Below the pieces are notes generated by a model. The model ran no database searches. It was given only the letters and a program-made list of their open reading frames with translations, and was not told the origin of the DNA. DNA of 64,000 bases from Panagrolaimus kolymaensis (taxonomy: Eukaryota > Nematoda > Chromadorea > Rhabditida > Panagrolaimidae): NCBI GenBank assembly GCA_028622995.1, contig JAJQJQ010000005.1, positions 3,782,001 through 3,846,000 on the forward strand, read 5' to 3'. The position numbers were made by a program, and so were the translations under genes. This document shows positions 24,304-36,887 of the stretch, one piece after another (position 1 is the stretch's first letter; each line of letters opens with the position of its first letter).

Positions 24304-24500
24304 TCATCCATAGCGCAGTGGTTAAAGGCGCAATAGTTTGAAAAGAAAAAATTGATTTGGTTCAATTCCGTCGAGCACAGAGTCGCTGTCGCGTGTTTAC
24401 CCAAAACTCGTCAGTGCTTTTAGTTGCTCGGAAAGCAAGATTCCATACCTTAAAAATACCCAATATGTGATACTAATTGTGCTGAGGGGCTTTAAGGCAT
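24304..24500 (+). repeat. tRNA-derived SINE-like element or tRNA relic
   Basis: At 24310-24332 there is a strong internal Pol III box A with a D-arm, TAGCGCAGTGGTTAAAGGCG, in which GCGC pairs with GCGC. At 24357-24370 follows a box B-like GGTTCAATTCCG. The anticodon arm and acceptor stem do not fold into a normal tRNA, and about 130 bp of unrelated sequence follows, ending near an AAC-rich tail at about 24500. This head-body-tail order is that of a tRNA-derived SINE. It could also be a decayed tRNA gene. A weaker box-A-like match is at 4750-4771. Confidence 0.5.
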
Positions 24501-24632
24501 ATGGAAACAACAACAAAAATTTTTACTTTTTGTATTACTGCTTTATTTTTTGTTTGCGTGTATTATAAAATTTTGAAATTATTATTTTTCTTTTTAAAAT
24601 CTTTTATAGAAAAATATGAAAATTATTATAGA

Positions 24633-27600
24633 ATGACATTTTCTCGAATCAGGGGAAATTCATCTGATGAGAAAATGGTACACCCAAATCATATTGTTTA
24701 TCGTAAAATGGAAAATTTAATTAATTCAATGTTAAATAATGACGATGGAGTACCTATAAAAACTGTTAAAAGTTTTTTATCCAAAATTCCATCAGTTTTT
24801 ACGGGTTTGTAAAAAATCATGAAAAAGAAAGTAAAAAATAATGAAATTTTATTATGGAATTTAGGTCAAGATATAGTTGCATGGATTTTGAGGAATGTGG
24901 AAGTAGCGGATTTAGGTGATGCCCTTCATTTAGCTCATTTACTTGCATCACACGGGTATATATTTCAAATCGATGATCATGTTTTAACTGTTAAAAATGA
25001 TGGAACATTCTACCGCTTTCAAACTCCATATTTTTGGCCATCAAATTGTTGGGAACCTGAAAATACTGATTATGGTATGTAAGATGAATAAAATTGATTA
25101 TTTTTTGCATGTATTAATAATCATCAAAAATGCTCCACATTTTTAAAACCAATTTTTTTTGAACAAAATTCTTAACATTAAAATCAATTTTTTATTTTGA
25201 TTTCTTTTAAGCCAATTGTTTTTTGAAATAATTCGCAGTGAAACAATTCTTATTAATATTTTTTGTTGTCAAATTTTTTTGTTAGTTTGATATGGTTTCT
25301 AACAATGGTTTAAAAAGTTTTGAGAAATTTTGGGTTACAATTTTAAACAAAGTGTACTTTTTTTTTATTTGGTTTATTAACCGCAGCATTTTCAATTTTT
25401 ACATTTTATTAAACCCATTTATTCATCTTTTTTTTCAGCTGTATATTTATGTAAACGAACAATGCAAAATAAAGCTCATCTTGAATTAGAAGATTTTGAA
25501 GCAGAAAATTTAGCAAAGCTTCAAAAAATGTTTAGTCGAAAATGGGAATTTGTTTTTATGCAAGCTGAAGCTCAATATAAGTATGTTTTTTCTTATGAAA
25601 AAAAAAGAAGGCTCACTTTCTTTTTTTCCTTTTTTCCTTTCCTTTAAATTTAAGCTGATTAATGACGTATTTATTTATACCCAATGCTTGCTTTTATAGA
25701 GTTGATAAAAAGCGAGATAGACTTGAACGTCAAATTTTGGATAGTCAAGAGAGGGCATTTTGGGATGTTCATAGGCCAGTTCCGGGTTGTGTAAATACAA
25801 CAGAAGTGGATTTTCGTAAATTATCAAGAAGTGGAAGGCCGAAATATTCAGCATCAAATAATTCAGTTCATGCTGCAACATGTTCAGCCGATTGTCAAAC
25901 TCATCATCAACATATGCTTCGATGTGCAATGATGGATGGAGGATCTGCAACACCCGCAGCGGTGGCAGCTTCAGCGGTGGCTGCTGCAAATGGCGCAGAT
26001 CCCAAACAAGTTAATGCCATTAACAGCGGAAGTGGTGGAGGTGGCGGTGATGGAGCAAGTTCATCCACTTCTGGACTATCTTATCGCGATTCAAAAGTTT
26101 ATCATCAACGCCCCGGCCTTCGAAGGTGTACACATATGTCGGATTCACTTAAATATGAAGTAAGCCCATTTGATACAATAGTTTTATTATAAAAATAATT
26201 TAATAATATATATTTTTTAAGATTGGTATTTTACAAAATAGATTAGCTAAAAATGTTCTTAAAACGTCAAAAGTAATTGAAAAGTAAGCAAATTTTTATT
26301 ATTTTTTAAAATAAGGAAATAAATAAATTAATTGTAAAAAAATTACAGTTACCTCCAATATTATGATCATCGAAAAGTATTTGATGCCTTTTTGGTGCAA
26401 TTGGGCAGCGCAATGGATCCATTTCAAGGTCAACCAAATCCATGGATTAGTGATACAGTGGATTTTTGGCAGCATGACAGAATGTAAGTTTCATGGTGAA
26501 AAAAAATATTTGTGTTGAACGATTGTTTTTAAACTTTATATTCCAAAAATTCAATGTTTTAACTTCTCAAAAACTATCGTTTATTTTATTTTTTCAAAAT
26601 CAAGCTTTTGTGTAGTCTTTTTTTATGTATATAATTTTTAAAGGTGTGATTCCAGTACTGGTGATATCTCCACGAGACGATTAAAATTATGGGAAGAATC
26701 ATTTGAAGAATTATTAAGCGATATGTTGGGACGAGAAACGCTGCAAAAATTTTTGGATAAAGAATATTCAGGAGAAAATTTAAGATTTTGGTGGGAAGTC
26801 CAGAAATTAAGGAAATGTAGTTGCAGAATGGTACCCGTATTAGTAACAGAAATATATAATGAATTTATTGATACTAATGCCACATCACCTGTAAATATTG
26901 ATTGCAAAGTTAGTTCCATTCATTTTAAAGAAGCTAATATAAAAATAACCCCTTTTAAAAAATTTTAAGGTTATGGAAATAACGGAAGAAAATTTAACCA
27001 ATCCTAATCGATGGTCATTTGATGAAGCGGCGGTAAGATTCATTTTTTTTCTAAATATTAGATTGAAACTAAACAAAAAACAAAAAACGCAGAATGAAAT
27101 TTTTTTGGTTTGATTGAAGCTCAAATAATCAATATTTTTTTGTTTTCAGGATCACATATTTTGTTTGATGAAAAACGATAGTTATCAAAGATTTTTAAGA
27201 TCTGAAATTTATCGAGATCTCGTAAATTTATCCCGCAAAAAAGTAAGTTTTTTATTTAAAGCTTTTTCTTTCCACTAAAATTAAATCAATTCACACAATT
27301 CAAGCTTAAATAGTTTAGTGCTTTTTTGTATTAATTTTTTTACACCATTGAAAAAAAGCATTATTTCCTTTTTTTTAAATAGTTACTTTAACTTTTTTGT
27401 AATTTAGAAATTTTATTTCTTTATTTTTAATTTTTTTAACACTAAAAAACTTTAAGTTCAAACATAATAGTTTTATTTTTGCTTTAATTTTTTATTTATT
27501 TTATTTTCCCTACCAATTTTTTTTTGTTTTCTTTGCGTTTTTTAGAGCTCGTTGGCGGCATTGATATCGCGAAAAACTTCGCGTAAATCACCCATGCCTC

Positions 27601-28857
27601 GAGCCTTAACAAAATCTGTATCACCTACACCTGGATCAAATTCAAGTTCAAATAATATGCCAATTTATGGCAGCGGTGGTGGATCGTCTTCAATTGATAT
27701 GGTTGTTAAAGGTCTTACCTCCAACACAACGACGGGAGCATCAGGAAGTTCAAATTCCGTGGTGGGATTTTTTCATCATCATAATAGTGCAAATACTACT
27801 GGAAGTGGTAGTGGTGGTACATCATCTCCAAATGCCATAAATAATTATTCTTCTTCATCAACGACGACAAATACAACTACAACGGGTGTAGATTTTTTAC
27901 AATTGCCTTCAACTTCAAATTAAAATAAAATAATAAATAGAAAACGCAAATTTAAATACATAAAAAATTAATAATTTTTCTGTTAAATTTTGTTGGTGGT
28001 GCAAATTATTTTATTTTATTTTACTTAATTATTTCTTCCGTTTTTTGCTTCTATGCTAAATGTGATTCGTCGCTGTTCAAAAACACACACCGTGAGCCAA
28101 AATGTGTATATTATTTTATTTTATTTTAGTTCAGGTTTTGTATCTTTTTTATTATTTAAATTTCCTTTCCTTTAAAAAACATCGCCAACTGCTTTTAAAC
28201 CTTTGAAAAACCAAAAGAGTTTATTACCTTGAGTCTCGCTTTTTTTAAAGATAAACACTTTTAATTTTCCTGCCTAAAACGTTTTTAAAAATGATGTTTT
28301 AAATATTTATGTAGTGAGACTCATAAGAATAAATTTAATTAATTAAAAGGAAAATCCCCTTTTTTTCTTCTCTTTTGACAGTTTCCCAATATTTTTAGGC
28401 GCCAGTTAAAATGTCACGCGATATTGGACTTCGATTTCCAAATCTATCAAGTTTTACCAATAATCCATCTAAACGTGATAGTGGTAATTCTCAGCAACAC
28501 CCCAACACAACTGCACCAGTTACAGCTCCAGTTATTTCAAATATAACTAATACGACTGCATCAGCTGCAGCAATGAGTCAATCGTTTGGAAGTAGCTCGG
28601 CTATGTCATCAGCGGCCACAACAAATAATAATATTGTTGGAAGTAGCAGTAATAATAATGTACCACATTTAATTCATGCTTCGTCCACTCCTGGACCATC
28701 TAATATGGGACATACAGGGGTAGGAACATCATCAACAGCTTCATCGTCAATCACATCAGCCGTGGGAGGAGGAGGAACAACAACAGGTGAGCGGGCATCA
28801 CCTTCATCATCACATAGTTTGCATCAATCATCCTCAATCAATATAAATGAATTTTAA
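24633..28857 (+). CDS. R7-family RGS protein (DEP-GGL-RGS), EGL-10/EAT-16 type, two alternative last exons
   Basis: Common exons: 24633-24804, 24865-25074, 25439-25580, 25700-26159, 26222-26283, 26349-26483, 26644-26908, 26970-27032, 27150-27242. Last exon is 27546-27923 (659 residues in all) or 28399-28857 (686); both join in phase 0. DEP domain: [56 protein letters not shown] domain ends [11 protein letters not shown] (about 322-385). The RGS domain starts [12 protein letters not shown], with [14 protein letters not shown] and [10 protein letters not shown] (about 400-532). R7 RGS proteins bind Gbeta5 through GGL and speed GTP hydrolysis by Go/Gq, damping neuronal signalling. An Ala/Gly/Ser-rich insert of about 45 residues lies between DEP and GGL. 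Both tails are Ser/Thr/Asn-rich. An in-frame ATG at 24501 would add a hydrophobic leader; I prefer 24633, after a TTTTATAG acceptor. Several acceptors are AAG (26221, 26643, 26969). Confidence 0.92.
27546..27923 (+). other. RGS gene alternative terminal exon A
   Basis: It encodes 125 residues starting [20 protein letters not shown], then Ser/Gly/Asn/Thr-rich sequence ending LQLPSTSN. The acceptor is TTTTTTAG; an AATAAA cluster directly follows the stop. This short basic start (SRKTSRKS) offers kinase sites. Confidence 0.75.
28399..28857 (+). other. RGS gene alternative terminal exon B
   Basis: An open frame of 152 residues begins [19 protein letters not shown] right after an ATTTTTAG acceptor and is in phase 0 with the exon ending at 27242. 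Composition (Ser, Thr, Asn, Gly, Ala) resembles exon A. It may instead be a separate small gene starting at the ATG at 28411, but no upstream promoter or partner exon is evident. Confidence 0.6.
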
Positions 28858-29584
28858 GAAAAAGAAAACTTATTTTTTTGTCACTTTTTTTGTTTTATTA
28901 TTTTTTATTGTTTTATGCGCAACGCTTTTTTCTCTTTATTTTATTTTTTTGTTTAGATCGATGAGTCTCGGCGCTTTGCACCGTTAGTAATCGATATACT
29001 CTTTTACTTTTTAATGCTATAAACGAGTAATTTATTTTTTTTCTTAATCCCTTTCAAAATTGAATTCCGTCGTTGTTGTAAGTTTTTTTCTTCTTCGGAT
29101 GTTTCTCAGAAATTCTATTTGTTATTTTTGTATTATTATTTTTTTCTTCTTCCACATTCCCTTATTTTTTTTATCTTTATCCCATTTTTTTTAATGTCAA
29201 TTAGATTTGTTATTTTAAACGAATTTTTATTGTTTATTAACAAACAACACTCATATAAAAAAACATAAAAATTTTATTTTCAAAGATACCAGTAATATAA
29301 CAGTAGCACAAAAACGATAATGGAATTTTTGGTTTTCTCCCTCGAAGAGAAAATTATATTTTTTTTCTTTTCTAACTAATAATTACCCGTAATTATTACA
29401 TTTTTCTTTTAAAAAAATTGAGAGTGAATTAATTAAAAATGAGAAGTAATTTTTTGTACTTGAAAGTTTTTTGGGTTCTTTCTTTTTTCGGTGACAAAAA
29501 AAAAGAAGGCAGCCGAGCAACAGTTGATACATGTTGAAAGCTGCATGGTCGTCTGAGTCGTTTCTTTCCTTTTTCCTTAGTTAT
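28858..29584. other. Convergent intergenic region
   Basis: This holds the 3' flanks of the RGS gene (plus) and the TMEM144-like gene (minus). It is T-rich on both strands with no coding signal. Confidence 0.5.
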
Positions 29585-31001
29585 CTATTTTGAAATTCCA
29601 ACCATAACTGTTCCGCTTAATGTAACAACAATAGCACCGGTAAGAATAAGCAAATCGCGTTTTCCCTAAAAAAATATGCTTATAAGATCTTGTTTGGAAA
29701 AAGTTTTAAATTTAAACTTACACTAATTTCTCGGAAATAAAAAACACTCCAAAGAGATGCAACAACCCCAGGAACCATTGAAACAATGGGATATGTTACA
29801 GCTGATGATAAAACATTGGATGCAGCGAAGAAGAAAGCTTGAGCAGTGCCCCATAAAATTCCTGATAAAAATGATGGAAGAGCAATTTCAGGATTGATTT
29901 GAGGCTTATTTTTTCTAAAAAAAATATCCTCTTTAGTCTATGTTTTTTCTTTTAATTTCCTTGAGTCTCAAAGGGCATGCGTCCTCCTCTCTTTTTTTTC
30001 CCTCCGCTATAACTTGCTTGCTTGTGTCTGTGTAAAATGCGTCATTAGCGGAGGCTAGAACCAAGAAGCAAGCGGAAGGGGAAAAAATAAAAGAAAAAGG
30101 ATACTTACTTGAATGCACCATAAATGATAAAAACAACGCTGGAAGTTAAAAATATTCCACAAAAATGTGAAAAAATATATGCTACTCCATCGGATGGAGC
30201 ATTATTAAAATCTTTTGCATTATCTTGAATATACATAACTGGGATGACATTAAATCCAAAGAAAATACCAGCAACCAAGGCCATTCCAAGACCAATTAAT
30301 CGATCTTTGTTAGCAGCGAGAAAGGGTTTCTTGGGTTTTACAATGGCTGGCATTCTAGTTGCAGCAATAGCATAACCACTTTCAAGACTGGAACTCGATG
30401 AATGACTAGCAGATGAAAGGCCATTTGGAGGAGGAGAAGTGGAAAGAGGTTCACCAGAAATGGTGTAAATACTTTTGGAATCAGCATTATCTGCAGGTAA
30501 AGTTGTGGTAGGATCAGTTCGACGGACGAGGGCAAATAATGCGGCACTAAAAAAATATTAAAACTAGCCATAGCTAAAGTATTTTAAACAATGGACTTAC
30601 CCAATAAGGATGAACATAACTCCAAGAATATTCATCCATGGAATAGAAGCGGGTTTAGCATCAAGGCCAAAGAGACCCCAAAATCCAGCTGCCCATCCCA
30701 AAACGCAATTAACTGCATTCCAAACTAAAATCGATACAGCCATTCCGAGTCTTCGCATGGTTGGAACTTGAACCACATTTCCAAGAGCCCAACATAATCC
30801 TCCGATGCATGCAACAGGATAAAATGGACCAAAACCATTGATAGCATTCACAACGAATCCTACTGCAAAAACACCAGCACACATGGCCCATTGAACAAAC
30901 ATTCCATCGCCGCCCTCAAACTTTTTGATTGGTACAAAAGCCGAACCAAAACAAAGTAAAGTTATAACAACTTCAAAACAGCCAATAATACTATCATTCA
31001 T
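29585..31001 (-). CDS. TMEM144-like multi-pass membrane transporter
   Basis: Minus-strand exons 31001-30601, 30546-30109, 29914-29722 and 29665-29585 give 370 residues (human TMEM144 has 345). Diagnostic stretches: GCFEVVITLLCFGSAFVPIK, DGMFVQWAMCAGVF, GGLCWALGNVVQVPTMRRLG, LVWNAVNCVLGWAAGFWGLF, GMALVAGIFFGFNVIPVMY, YIFSHFCGIFLTS, SGILWGTAQAFFFAASN, YPIVSMVPGVVASLWSVFYF. These fit the TMEM144/DUF1632 family, a ten-helix fold related to drug/metabolite transporters and thought to carry sugars; the true substrate is unproven. A Ser-rich cytosolic loop (SSASHSSSSSLESG, about residues 160-190) splits the two halves. Frame and phase agree at all junctions. No start alternative is apparent. Confidence 0.92.
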
Positions 31002-34000
31002 TTTTTCGTTTTAGTAGATTAAGCTTTTTAGCTAGCTTAAGGCACAGTAGAAAAAATAGATAGAGAAGGTTGTGTTGAGAGGAACTCAAAAACTGCTCAA
31101 ATCAGTTGCGCGTTTTCTGCTTATCAAGGAAATGAAAAAAGTAGCTCTCTGATGATTTTTTGTTTAAGCGACACCCCTAAAACAAACGCACTCATTTCCG
31201 TGCGTTCATGCGAGAAAAAAATGGTCGCTGCTGCTTGCGACGCCCCTCTGGCATAATTCATTTCTGTCCAGAATTATTTTCCCTTTTTTCAATTGCATAT
31301 TGAATTTGAGCTTACAATGAAAGAATTAAAATAAACAATAATATATGGCGAGATTGTTGATGCAACTTTTGAAACTCATGGGGTTTGTAGATAGATCGTC
31401 TGGCATCGAATGACTTTATTTTCGATCATATTCGGTGCACCTCCGCAAGAGTACATGCGAGGTTTATTTTCTTTTGTTGATGATTTGTGAATAAAAATAA
31501 TATGAAGAAATTTTTTAGGCAAAAAATGAAAGAGGAAGAAGAAAAAAGAAGCGGACATTATGGAAATAAAAAAGGAAAAGGAAGGCAATTTTTTTTTGTC
31601 GCTGGCATAGCAGTAAATAAAATTAAATTAATGTCATTTTGAAGAAAGGAAAAAATGTTTAACAGGGGTTTTTGTAGCACTAAAAAAGTGTAGTTTTATA
31701 TTAGTATCTAAATATTTTAATAATTTAAATGAAAGTCGAATGCGAATTTTACCATCCAATTTTACAAAATTTAATCATAAAAGAATTTTGAAGATAAGAA
31801 ATTACAAAATCATTTAAATAATGATTGTCGTAATAAATACAACTTTAATCAGAACAATATTAAACAATGTTTTAAAAAAAAGAAAAAATGTTGCTTTGAA
31901 CACACAAATATATTCGTAAAAATGAACCTCGGAAAGTATTATTCATATGAATTCATTCAAAAAAACACTTATCCATAATGGTTAAATTACTTCAAGGTTC
32001 AGATAATTAAAAAGAAAAATATTTTTATTTAAATGTTTTTGTCATTTAATTAGTGCTATTAATAATGAAGATACAATCTTCGAAGATTAATATAAGCCGT
32101 TAACAAATTTTTCAACGAAAAAAGACAACTACAAAAGTATAATCTTTCTTTATAAACCAAGAAAATCGATTATTCTAAAAAAACTACAAAGAAAAAATTA
32201 CACATTTTTAAAGAAAAAGCATCTGCAAGAAAAGAATGTGAGATTACATAATTATAAGATCAAATAAAATAAGTTTTCTAGGTTTATGTTCTCAAATATG
32301 TATGTTGACATAAAAACTTATAAGGTTCTTAGCCTTATAATTCCCATCTTAACTTGTTTCATCACATCAAAAAACAAGAAAGAGTTCCCATAAAAAAACT
32401 ATGCATTTTTATGCGTTTATTTTACATGCTACTGGTGCTACTGCTTTTTTACTTTCTCATATTTTTTTTTGGTCTCATTGATGCCATTCAGCCCATCCCC
32501 CTCCGCATTTTACTTTTGTATCCTTCCTTTCATTAAATCACTTCACGTTTTTTTTTGCATTTTTAGGGTAAAAAAAGTCGAATGTTAAAATGTTTTACAA
32601 CCATCGCTACTTTCTGTGTCTTGTCTCAACAAAGAAGAAGAGGTCGCATGTCCTTCTTTTTTCTTATCACCATTCTTTGTGCTAATTAGACCCAAATTAT
32701 TTTTTCTCAAGAATTTTTTTTATTCTTTGACTTTAAAAATTATTTCAGCATTGAATAAAGAATGGAAAAAACTAGTGTCAATGGAAAAGGTTTTTAACAA
32801 TGATTTTGTTTAGTATAATGGTTAATTTAAGGATCAAAAAACCACACGAATCAATCAAATTCTGTCAAATTTTTTAGTTATCACTGTGCTCCCATTTTTT
32901 TTATCACTTTCTTTTTTTACAAATCACGTCATGCAAAAAAACCTGCTGAGTTTGCATCGGAATTTAATAAAAATCAGAATAGAGTTGCTGTTTCTGTAAT
33001 TTAATTACAGGGCAACAATTTTTAGAATCCATCGATTGCTTCTTTCCAACTTTGCTCTTTCTTTTTTTCCCAACTAATTCGCTTATCTTTTCAACCTAAA
33101 AATTCAAAGTTAATGAAATAAACCTTTGACTAACAACAATGATAAGAAAGCAGTTTGCCCAATTTCTTTAATCTCTTTTTTGGGTACATTTACGTCGATC
33201 ATCGTCAAAAAGATATTTGATAAACTTGCAAAAGAATCATTCGAGAAGGTACCGGAAATGTCCTCAACAAAACAAACAAAAAAGTCCAAAAATTAAATCA
33301 TACGTTTTTTCTTCATTTTTTGTTTCAAAAATGGCTTATGCAAATTGAAAAAGAATTATGTTTGTAAAAATGAAAGAGTTAGCCTAAATATTATTTTTAT
33401 AACATACATATTTTTTGAAACACATAATCATCGCATTTTATTTTTTGTTGCAAATTTCAAAATTATTTCAATGATTTTGTGACAAAATATTTTGTACTTT
33501 TTCGGTTTTTTTATTATAAAAAATTAAATCATCGCATCATGGATGTAGCAAATAGTATAGATTATAATAATATGTACGTGAGGAAGTGCAAATTTGGTAA
33601 AAGGGGAGAATGAAATAACACTCCTCTTTCGAATTGTCATGTTTTTGTCTATGATTTTATTGACAAAAGTTATTTATGTTTACATTTAACTATATGGGTT
33701 TCCGGCGATATATGAAATAATTCAAAACAATACAAAATTAAAATCGTCATCCTAGTCTATTAAAAACAAAAAGTAGCGTTTTCGCAATATGTAACTTTGA
33801 GCCAATAAGCAATTCTGAAACATCAAAACCATGACTTCTATAACAAACACTAACAGCACTTTGGTAAATTAGTTGCGGAATAAAATTAATGCTTATTTTT
33901 CTATTTGTTTACTGTATTTCTCTTTCTTCTCGCTAACTTTTAGGTAAATTTGTACTTTTCTTTATTTCTTTATCTTATCAATGCACCCAAAACTCAAAAC

Positions 34001-35274
34001 TTTAAGGGAAAAGAAAACATAAAAAAACATAGAGGTTTATTTTTGGACAACCAAGAACAAGAAACAAGGAAGTCGGAAGAGTTTTTAGAAAGACAAGAAA
34101 AATAACATAAAATTATGGGTAATAAAATTTTTAAAAAACTTTTTAACACCTTTTAGCCTTTTTTATTTCTTTTTTCCCCAATTATTCTTTAGCTGAGTAC
34201 TACGATAATAAAAAAAGGTGAAGAAGAGAGGTGATAAGTAAGTCCAACTGCATTAAAAAAAAAGAAAGAAAGAGCAAAGAGTAGGCATAATTTTAAACAT
34301 ATTTTATAGGTTGGTTGACTGACACAAAAACGCTTTATTGCCCTTGATCATCAGAAGCCTAACTGTAGACACGTCCTCCATCAGCAAAGGGTGGAAAAGA
34401 TTAATCTTTTAAATCTAATAAAAATAAGTTTTTAACATAAGTTTTGCAACATTTTTTAAAGTGTGAAAAGTCTAAAAAGCATTTTGTCGACGAAATATTT
34501 TTGAAGGTATTTTTTTACTTTTGATTCTTGGATTTATGACCCATATTCTTTTTGGATATCTTCTTCTTTTTCTTTCATATTTTTTTCTTCTTCAACAAAG
34601 TTTAGAAGCAAATGTACATGTTAGAAGTTTATAAAAACGTCAGATTAAACCAACGACTTTTAAAAAAATATGTAAACTAATAAAATAATAATATTTTATG
34701 TTTTATGAAAAATAAATTAAGTGCATTAACTTGTTTTAAAATAATTCCTTAAAAATGTGCTGAAACAATTTTTTTGTCAAGGATTGCAAAATTAAACCAA
34801 ATAAAAAAATGATTGTTTCGGTATTTTATTTTATTGAATGAAAATGGGGGAGAAAGGAAATGAGCAAATTCATGCAGCACGTGAATGGACTCTTTCACGC
34901 TTTTTCTCACAATTAACCAAAGAGAAAAAAAGTTTATTTGTGATAACACAAAATCATATCATTGACGTAATAAAAAAAACAGTGCATTGAAATCACGTTT
35001 TTACCCTTTTCTCTTTGTTTTAGCTGCTTCTTTTTAAACTTTATCAAAATGAAAGAAAAAGAACAAGATGAAAGATAAATTTATATGTGGAAAAAAATAA
35101 AAATAACAATGGCCGTTGTTAGCTAGACAATCATATGGATGGATTGTAAGTTTAATGTGGAAATTGTTTTGATTTTAATATGAAAGCTTTGCATTGTGAA
35201 AAAAAGTAAGAGTAAAAAAATTAATTTTTACCATAGAAAATTAACGAAGAGAAAAACAAATACGCATAAATCAT
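31002..35274. other. Gene-free AT-rich stretch
   Basis: In these 4.3 kb I see only AT-rich sequence with A/T homopolymers and short low-complexity open frames. The part next to 31001 is the likely promoter of the TMEM144-like gene. No repeat family or RNA gene is evident by eye. Confidence 0.55.
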
Positions 35275-36093
35275 TCAATCAATATAATTTTCATATACCA
35301 TCACCGAAGTAGGTGATATGAGATAAATAGAGCTATCAGATGCCATATGTTGAGTTTCAAATAATTTTATATCATTAATAAAAATATCATCTCCTTCGGG
35401 TCCAATTGTTACTTCAGTGAGATGAAAAAGTTTTAACTTTTTTGATCTTTCAACATTGGTCCATGTTGGAAATGAAGAAATTTGCCTTTGCCATGGAACA
35501 CTAAAAATATTTATTCTTACAAAAAAGCAAGGGGCTCTGTAAGTTGCAACTTACTAAATTTCCATAACTGCTGGTAATTTTTTAAGAATTAGTCGAATCA
35601 AATCGACGTTAGCATGGCCATTGAGGTTCAAAGAAGAAATATTAATGGCTTCCAAACTTGTAATCAAAAGCTTTTTAAAATCATTAAGATTTATGATAGA
35701 ATCTTTGATAGCCAAATATGACACCGAAGATAGATCCAATTTCGGGATGAAATTATGAATGGGACTGGCTTCCAGGAAATGAATTCTTAAAATATTTTTA
35801 ACCGTTACAGCTTTTTTCAATTTTTTTAAATCATTAAGATCCAAAGTGGCAGTAAAGTTTGAGGCATCATAAAGAACAAATTTATGCCCAGAAGGAATGA
35901 TAAGGATACTTGAATATTCTCGATCCCAAAATTTTGCTGTAAGACGACCAAATTCTTTAGAACATTGAAAAAGTTTAATTTTGAGAAAAATCGAAGAATG
36001 TTTAATTAAATATATTTTTAGATAAAATGGTAACCATGAGGAGTTTGTTTTGATTGATTTTATAAATTTACACATCACCTTCCTCCACATCAT
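35275..36093 (-). CDS. F-box-like, leucine-rich nematode family protein, paralogue 1
   Basis: Minus-strand exons 36093-35555 and 35500-35275 give 254 residues. The N-terminal part LPFYLKIYLIKHSS followed by IKLFQCSKEFGRL has the spacing of a degenerate F-box. After it come leucine-rich segments: IPKLDLSSVSYLAIKDSIINL, NDFKKLLITSLEAINISSLNL, LIRLILKKLPAVMEI. The second exon starts VPWQRQISSF. The same two-exon plan and the same segments recur in the gene at 38788-39573, so they are local paralogues. Large F-box-like families of this sort occur in nematodes and are thought to serve as ubiquitin-ligase adaptors, but no function is shown here. The F-box call is inference; the family could be a lineage-specific leucine-rich group. 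Confidence 0.7.
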
Positions 36094-36887
36094 AATAATT
36101 TACGAGAGAAAAAAAAGCAATAAAACTATTGGATGACTGGCTTTTAGAATGTTTACACCACCATTGCAGTATACAGAGGGTCTTAATAACCTTTAAAATA
36201 TACAAAAGGAGTGAAAGCAGGTATTTTTGGGTAACTATTTATAAATCAATAAGGAATACACTCAACAAGCAACCTAAAACTTTTACGAAAAAATTTAACC
36301 TTTTTAATGTTATAAAATTTTGTAAAAGCAGAAGCAAGCCATGATTTTTTGATTTTTTTTTGCTTTAAAGCATTATCATAGAATCACATCCTTACCAAAT
36401 ATGCTTGATTTTTAAAAATCAAACAAACAGGAAAAAAATTTCAAACATGTTCCAAAGCAATTTTTCTTCACCCTTTTTTTCATACTTTTTTTGTATATTT
36501 ATTTGATTGTAATAAACTGATAATAAAAATGAATTCATAACATTTATAAAGTTTTTTGAAAGATTAATTGAGACACAAAAGTATGAACTTTAAGTTTGAT
36601 GAATTTTTTTTAAGCGCGAAGAAATAAAAAAATGTCTCAATCTTTTTCTTTGCTGCTGTTGTGTTAGTTTGAAAGAGCCTTCGACTTGAGTTGTTGTCTT
36701 TCCGTCGCATTTGCAAAAAAAAAAAAGAAAGAAAGAAAAAAGAAAAGCTTTTCTTCGTTTTTTCTCTTCTATGGCAAACCTTGTTACTTATTTCTCAAAT
36801 TATTGATGGAGAAGTTTATTACTTTGATATAATTACCACTTAATAATATTTTAAAATCAGCTACCAAAGCGATTGATAGAATTCAAT
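36094..36887. promoter_or_regulatory. Divergent intergenic region between F-box-like paralogue 1 and MED4
   Basis: This 794-nt region has no coding signal. It includes poly-T and CT-rich tracts (about 36710-36760). An acceptor-like AAAATCAG at 36853-36860 sits 27 nt before the MED4 start and may be a spliced-leader site. Confidence 0.45.

Noticed and set aside
24501..24632. Longer RGS start adding a hydrophobic leader ([11 protein letters not shown]...)
   Set aside because: R7 RGS proteins are not membrane-spanning by an N-terminal helix, and a TTTTATAG acceptor at about 24602-24609 fits a spliced-leader site before the ATG at 24633.
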